Source of the DNA: an uncultured Rikenellaceae bacterium
GTDB taxonomy: Bacteria > Bacteroidota > Bacteroidia > Bacteroidales > Rikenellaceae
Reading direction: 5' to 3'
DNA: 10,346 bases
NCBI GenBank assembly: GCA_947037995.1
Contig: CAMQUV010000021.1
Location: 1 to 10,346, forward strand
Below, in pieces: positions 6,487 to 10,346 of this stretch. Position 1 is the first letter of the stretch; each line of letters starts with the position of its first letter. The notes beneath the pieces are model-generated. The model saw nothing but the letters and a program-made list of their open reading frames with translations, was not told the origin of the DNA and did no database searches. The translations under genes were made by a program, and so were the position numbers.

Positions 6487-7725
6487 TTATTTTTTGGCTT
6501 TATAAATCAGCGTATTAGAGCATTCTTTGCGCATTAATTTTTGCGCCGTAGCTTGAATTTGCCCTGCTGTAACCGAAGCGTGGACAGCTTTTTCGTTATT
6601 AAACATATCGGCGTCGGATAGGTATTCGTAAAAACCGAGGTTCATAGCTTTGTCGAGAATATTGATTTGCGAAAATAGCGTTGTAGCCTCAAATTTATTT
6701 TTGACTTTCTGCAACTCATAATCGCTCACAGGTTCGTTTTTGATTTCGTCAATCTCTTTCCAAAGTGCATCAATAGCCATCTGCGGAGTAGTTTCATCGA
6801 GAAGTCTAGCCGAAAGAATTAAGAGCCCTGAGTCGAAATCGCCACTAACATAGGCATTTACGCTTGACAGCATAGTGCTCTCTTTGACCAAACGCTGGTA
6901 TAATCTCGACGAAGTTCCGTTACTAAGAACGTCCGTCATAACATCACAAACCGAGAATTCTAAGCTATCGCGCCCACCCATCGGGAAGGCAATATAGACA
7001 ATCGTTACAGGCACATCGCGCTCCACTTCGAGCACACGAGCCTCTGTTTGCACCAATTCTTGAGGGATTACATCGGCGTGAGCAGGGGCGCCCTCGATGT
7101 CGGCAAACCATTTTTCGGCAAGTTCAAACATCTCAGTTTCAGAGAGGTTCGACCCGATTGATAGTATCGCATTGGATGGGCTATAATATCTGTCATAAAA
7201 CTCCCTAACATCCTCTAACGTAGCTTTTTCGATATGGCTAATCTCTTTCCCTATCGTTGCCCATTGGTATGGGTGGGTCTTGTAACACAAAGAGCGCAAC
7301 AACATCCACATATCGCCATAAGGCTGGTTTAGGTAACGTTGTGAAAACTCCTCAATAACAACTTTTTTCTGCACCTCCAAGCTCTTCATATTTAGCGAAA
7401 GCGAGCGCATACGGTCGCTTTCAGCCCACAGTGCCGTCTCGATATTCTCGGTCGGCAGGGCAATGTAATAATTGGTGAAATCGTTGTTGGTAAAAGCGTT
7501 ATTTTCACCCGCAGCAAGCTGTATCGGAGTGTCGAATTCAGGCAAGTTTTCCGAGCCCCCAAACATTAGGTGTTCGAAGAGATGGGCAAAACCAGTTCTT
7601 TCGGGGTTCTCGTTTTTGGAGCCCACTTTATAGAGCAAGTTCACAGCTGCCATAGGCGTTGCCGTGTCATTATGGACAATAACGGTCAGCCCGTTATCAA
7701 GTGTTTTTTTGCTGAAATTTATCAT
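6487..7725 (-). CDS. M16 family zinc metallopeptidase, catalytic subunit
   Basis: A 412-residue M16 peptidase with an intact inverted zinc motif HLFEH (48-52): H48 and H52 bind zinc and E51 is the general base. The third ligand is expected about 75 residues later, and the EE pair at 125-126 (KKVVIEEFSQR) sits there. The segment GGSENLPEFDTP (56-67) and the ALWAESDRM helix (98-106) are also typical. The second lobe has SSRLYQRLVKESTMLSSVNAYVSG in place of the R...GxxY substrate-binding motif, which the downstream partner retains. Such enzymes degrade or process peptides. No signal peptide is seen. The ATG overlaps the stop of the AlkD-like gene by four bases (ATGA, 7725-7722), indicating translational coupling. 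Confidence 0.95.
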   Translation of the reverse strand: MINFSKKTLDNGLTVIVHNDTATPMAAVNLLYKVGSKNENPERTGFAHLFEHLMFGGSENLPEFDTPIQLAAGENNAFTNNDFTNYYIALPTENIETALWAESDRMRSLSLNMKSLEVQKKVVIEEFSQRYLNQPYGDMWMLLRSLCYKTHPYQWATIGKEISHIEKATLEDVREFYDRYYSPSNAILSIGSNLSETEMFELAEKWFADIEGAPAHADVIPQELVQTEARVLEVERDVPVTIVYIAFPMGGRDSLEFSVCDVMTDVLSNGTSSRLYQRLVKESTMLSSVNAYVSGDFDSGLLILSARLLDETTPQMAIDALWKEIDEIKNEPVSDYELQKVKNKFEATTLFSQINILDKAMNLGFYEYLSDADMFNNEKAVHASVTAGQIQATAQKLMRKECSNTLIYKAKK

Positions 7726-8405
7726 ATCAATTCTTTCATTTTTTCTTTTAATTCAAGCGTGCATCTATACGATTCACGCGTTTTTTGTAGCGCTTTTCTA
7801 AGCGTCCATTCATCTAAATCGGCCCCCTTGAGAAACTCGAGCGAGAGCTCAGGAAACTTGACCAAACACATTGAATATGCCCACGAAACAGCCATTTTGG
7901 TGTAATACTCTTCGCCCCGAATCTCGGACAAAAGTTCTAACGTATCATTAATATAATCAGCTGTAACATAGTGTGTTAGCAACATAACTGCGGAGAATCT
8001 TTGTTCGTACTCTTTCGGTGAGTTGATATATTTTCGGATGAGGGGCAAGAAAATCTCGGGGAATTTTTTGGCATCTTTAACCGAATTAACGAAGCAATCA
8101 CATATCGCCCACGAATAAATTTGCGGTACAAATCTATCGACCATTTGCACACGCACATCGATTGGGCATTTGATTTGCGCCACTATAAATGACTGAATCA
8201 TAGCGTATTCGTGCGTTTGTGCTGGGCTGTCAATAATTTGCATTGCTATGACATTATCCTTAGAAAGTTCCTTAGCAATAGCCCTAAGCATCGGCACGCG
8301 CACACCCAGAACATTATCAATACCGGGCAAAAGTTTAGCGTGAAACTTTTGGTAGCCCTCCTCTTGCAAATCGTACAATCGGCTGGCTAATTCCTGCGGG
8401 CTCAT
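7722..8405 (-). CDS. AlkD-like DNA alkylation repair protein
   Basis: The 227-residue, mostly helical protein matches the DNA alkylation repair (AlkD/AlkC superfamily, HEAT-like repeat) glycosylases that remove positively charged alkylated bases such as 3- and 7-alkylpurines. The residues known to contact DNA in Bacillus cereus AlkD (W109, D113, R148, W187) have counterparts here: W99 and D103 (SWAICDCF), R136 (EQRFSAVML) and W175 (SWAYSM). The W-to-D and R-to-W spacings are identical. Members range from active glycosylases to uncharacterised paralogues, so substrate is inferred. The gene overlaps its upstream neighbour by four bases (ATGA, 8405-8402) and its downstream neighbour likewise, placing it in the middle of an operon. 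There is no sign of separate damage-inducible control. Confidence 0.9.
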   Translation of the reverse strand: MSPQELASRLYDLQEEGYQKFHAKLLPGIDNVLGVRVPMLRAIAKELSKDNVIAMQIIDSPAQTHEYAMIQSFIVAQIKCPIDVRVQMVDRFVPQIYSWAICDCFVNSVKDAKKFPEIFLPLIRKYINSPKEYEQRFSAVMLLTHYVTADYINDTLELLSEIRGEEYYTKMAVSWAYSMCLVKFPELSLEFLKGADLDEWTLRKALQKTRESYRCTLELKEKMKELI

Positions 8406-9355
8406 TGCTGTTCGACAGTCTTTCTGTCTCTAATATAGTAAAAAAGCCTCTGCGCCCAGACCGCAACAATTGCGATTACGACCCTAGGAACGACTAACCA
8501 AAACACCCCTATGCCAATTGCCATACACAGTAGTGTATCCTCTAGCACAGAGTGAGTTACAGCGGCGTGAGTGCCCAATAGGCTAGCTTCGCGCGCGGTT
8601 ATTTCTTTTTCTTTGACGCTCGATATTAGCACCGCTCCACCATAAGCAAGCCCCAGCGTATTGAGGATAATCCACAAAAACGAAGAGTCTTTATTGAGCC
8701 CAAATACTTTCATAAATGGTTTCAATGGAATCACCAACAACCTCACAAGGTTGAACGTTCGGAGTATTTGTTGCAATATATTGAGCGATAAAATCAACAC
8801 CAGCATATATGGCAGGAGTGTTATCATTTGCCATCCCCATTCGACAACAACACCCATAAAAGTGTTGTCCGCCGCCGGAATTTCAGCTATAATAAGGTTC
8901 CCAGTATAGTTCGCTGGCAGTATAATATTGAGCATCCACGCCGCGAAAAGCGCACTAAATACTCTTAAAATAACCACTAAAAATGGGTTTGCACCGGCCT
9001 TTCGTTGTATCACCGTTTCGATAATCAGATTGTGACAGATAAGCCCCATCACAGCGATAATTGTTGCCGCTCGGAAGTCGATATCAAGTGTTGCCATAAG
9101 GGCAATTCCCGAGTAAAGGCTTGACAGCGCGGTAGTTATGAACACCAATGCCCCTTCGGCGCTAAGCCCTATAAGGTTTAAAACTGGCGCCAGAGCTTCG
9201 CCCAAAAACTCGATAGCACCCACCCATTTAAGTAGCGCTACGGCAAAAGTAATTGGTATCATCATCTTTGAAATCCACCAAGCGGTTTTTAGCCCCTGGA
9301 TAACTCCTTTGATAATAATTTCTTTGAATATATTTGCTGTTATTCCCTGCATCAT
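8402..9355 (-). CDS. Nucleoside-recognition (SpmA/SpmB-like) membrane protein
   Basis: A 317-residue inner-membrane protein of the nucleoside-recognition (Gate) domain family, related to sporulation proteins SpmA/SpmB, here in a non-sporulating type of bacterium. About seven hydrophobic segments are visible, at roughly 30-48, 67-90, 98-116, 124-146, 174-200, 226-246 and 273-300. Two related halves seem present, each with a polar/glycine-rich turn: the first around SSLYSGIALMAT with HNLIIET (78-89, 108-114), the second around LGLAYGGAVLISS with THAAVTHSVLEDT (234-246, 262-274). Such internal duplication is normal for the family. The transported or sensed solute is not known. Its place next to thyA-folA suggests a nucleoside or related compound, which is inference. 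Two adjacent ATGs (9355 and 9352) are equally possible starts; an AAGAAG just upstream gives only weak Shine-Dalgarno support. Confidence 0.85.
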   Translation of the reverse strand: MMQGITANIFKEIIIKGVIQGLKTAWWISKMMIPITFAVALLKWVGAIEFLGEALAPVLNLIGLSAEGALVFITTALSSLYSGIALMATLDIDFRAATIIAVMGLICHNLIIETVIQRKAGANPFLVVILRVFSALFAAWMLNIILPANYTGNLIIAEIPAADNTFMGVVVEWGWQMITLLPYMLVLILSLNILQQILRTFNLVRLLVIPLKPFMKVFGLNKDSSFLWIILNTLGLAYGGAVLISSVKEKEITAREASLLGTHAAVTHSVLEDTLLCMAIGIGVFWLVVPRVVIAIVAVWAQRLFYYIRDRKTVEQQ

Positions 9356-9369
9356 TCTTCTTAAATTAA

Positions 9370-9864
9370 TTACGCTTGCAGAACATAGTCTACATAGGCG
9401 AATCCATCATTTTGCTGACGGGTTAATTCTCGCCATTTTGTTTTGTCGATTTCCGGAAAAAACGTATCCCCTTCGGGTGTTTGGTCTACTTCGGTAACAT
9501 ACATTTTGTCGACCATATCAATTGCCTGGCGGTAGATTTCACCCCCGCCAATTATGAAAATTTCTTGGTCCAAACCATTAGCCTCCTTAGTCATCGCAGA
9601 TTTAGCTGCAGCGACTGCTTCGGTCAACGAACTGACCTTTGTAACACCCTGTGGCACAACGAATTGGTCGTTGCGAGTGATAACAATATTATGTCTATTA
9701 GGTAGTGGTCTGCCGAGGCTTTCGAAAGTTTTACGCCCCATAATAATTGGGCATCCACTTGTGATTTGCTTGAAGCGTTTTAGGTCGTCAGAGATATGCC
9801 ACAATAGTTGATTATTGGCACCTATAACACCGTTTTTGGCAACGGCAACGATTATTGATAACAT
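9370..9864 (-). CDS. folA: Dihydrofolate reductase
   Basis: The 164-residue protein is a standard chromosomal dihydrofolate reductase, converting dihydrofolate to tetrahydrofolate with NADPH in the cytosol. It shows the N-terminal strand LSIIVAVAKNGVIG (2-15), the substrate-site segment LWHISDDLKRF with W22 and the catalytic acid D27 in the same numbering as the E. coli enzyme, the cofactor-binding IMGRKTFESLGRPLPNR (41-57), and IIGGGEIY (104-111). Length is typical. It lies 20 nt downstream of thyA on the same strand and 14 nt upstream of the membrane protein gene. The thyA-folA order is common and metabolically sensible, because ThyA generates the dihydrofolate that FolA recycles. No unusual residues associated with plasmid-type trimethoprim-resistant forms are evident. 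Confidence 0.97.
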   Translation of the reverse strand: MLSIIVAVAKNGVIGANNQLLWHISDDLKRFKQITSGCPIIMGRKTFESLGRPLPNRHNIVITRNDQFVVPQGVTKVSSLTEAVAAAKSAMTKEANGLDQEIFIIGGGEIYRQAIDMVDKMYVTEVDQTPEGDTFFPEIDKTKWRELTRQQNDGFAYVDYVLQA

Positions 9865-9884
9865 CTTTTATATCAGTATTAAAA

Positions 9885-10346
9885 TTATATTGCGATTGGG
9901 GCTTTTATGCCTGGGTGTGGGTTGTATCCCTCGAGCGCGAAGTCTTCAAATTTGAATTCGAAAATATCTTTTACATCAGGATTTATCACCATTTTAGGGA
10001 GCTCCATAGTTTCGCGCGACAATTGCGTTTTCACTTGTTCGAAATGGTTGCTATATATATGCGCATCGCCAAGCGTGTGCACAAATTCACCCACTTTGTA
10101 GCCACAAACCTGCGCCACCATCATAGTTAGAATCGCATAGGACGCTATGTTGAAAGGCACGCCCAGAAATATGTCTGCCGAACGCTGGTAGAGCTGGCAG
10201 CTAAGCGTATTATTCGCCACGTAAAACTGGAACATAGTGTGACAGGGAGGCAGTGCCATCGTGTCGATATCAGCGACATTCCAAGCCGAAACAATGTGTC
10301 GGCGGCTATCAGGGTTATTTTTCAGCCCCTCGATAAGCGCTTTTAT
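9885..10346 (-). CDS. thyA: Thymidylate synthase, C-terminal part (truncated by window edge)
   Basis: The frame is open to the right edge and encodes the last 153 residues of a folate-dependent thymidylate synthase, which methylates dUMP to dTMP using methylene-tetrahydrofolate. The visible part includes [11 protein letters not shown] with the phosphate-binding arginines, the catalytic cysteine in [30 protein letters not shown], the nucleotide-binding [12 protein letters not shown], and the characteristic C-terminal end [10 protein letters not shown]. The family is usually about 264 residues, so roughly 110 N-terminal residues lie outside. An internal ATG at 10259 is not the start, because conserved residues (the DSRR segment, encoded by about 10308-10297) lie before it. 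It is the first gene of the visible minus-strand cluster, so the cluster's promoter is probably beyond the window. Confidence 0.97.
   Translation of the reverse strand: MKALIEGLKNNPDSRRHIVSAWNVADIDTMALPPCHTMFQFYVANNTLSCQLYQRSADIFLGVPFNIASYAILTMMVAQVCGYKVGEFVHTLGDAHIYSNHFEQVKTQLSRETMELPKMVINPDVKDIFEFKFEDFALEGYNPHPGIKAPIAI

Noticed and set aside
7570..7905. A 111-codon plus-strand open frame across the AlkD/M16 junction
   Set aside because: It is antisense to two well-supported genes that overlap by four bases, and its product resembles no family.
8402..9355. SpmA/SpmB similarity as a sign of endospore formation
   Set aside because: Nucleoside-recognition domain proteins are widespread in non-sporulating bacteria, including Bacteroidota, and no other sporulation gene is present.

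Overview
The window reads as an ordinary chromosomal segment of a Bacteroidota bacterium, most likely Bacteroidales. The evidence is a TlpA-type thiol oxidoreductase lipoprotein with a DUF4369-like front half, a DUF3108 protein, a paired M16 peptidase operon, almost no Shine-Dalgarno sequences, and promoter-like boxes of the Bacteroidota TAnnTTTG type. I cannot name the genus.

Layout. Positions 1-180 are a non-coding or undetermined, partly very GC-rich stretch with three small hairpins; the third looks like the recG terminator. recG runs on the minus strand (2304 to 181). An 84-bp divergent intergenic region separates it from two plus-strand genes for exported proteins: a DUF3108 protein (2389-3222) and an M15-type D-Ala-D-Ala carboxypeptidase-like peptidase (3266-3892). 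The M15 gene converges on a minus-strand thioredoxin-like lipoprotein gene (5112 to 3925), with 32 bp between the stop codons. The right half is one tightly packed minus-strand cluster, in transcription order: thyA (cut by the right window edge), folA, a nucleoside-recognition (SpmA/SpmB-like) membrane protein, an AlkD-like DNA glycosylase, and two M16 peptidase-family subunits. The spacings are 20, 14, -4, -4 and 21 nt. The lipoprotein gene follows after 84 nt and appears to have its own promoter.

How the genes fit together. ThyA makes dTMP and turns methylene-tetrahydrofolate into dihydrofolate, which FolA reduces again, so these two form one metabolic cycle. The neighbouring multi-pass protein may move a nucleoside or related solute, but that is only inferred from its family and position. 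The AlkD-like protein (alkylated-base repair) and the M16 pair share overlapping or near-overlapping reading frames, so they are probably co-expressed rather than functionally linked. In the M16 pair, the upstream protein carries the zinc site and the downstream one has lost it but keeps the substrate-binding Arg/Tyr motif, as expected for a two-subunit peptidase.

I did not find a convincing new biological system. The points most worth a second look are the structured GC-rich segment at 1-115, the strongly C-over-G skewed M15 gene, the complementary M16 pair and a possibly leaderless recG promoter.
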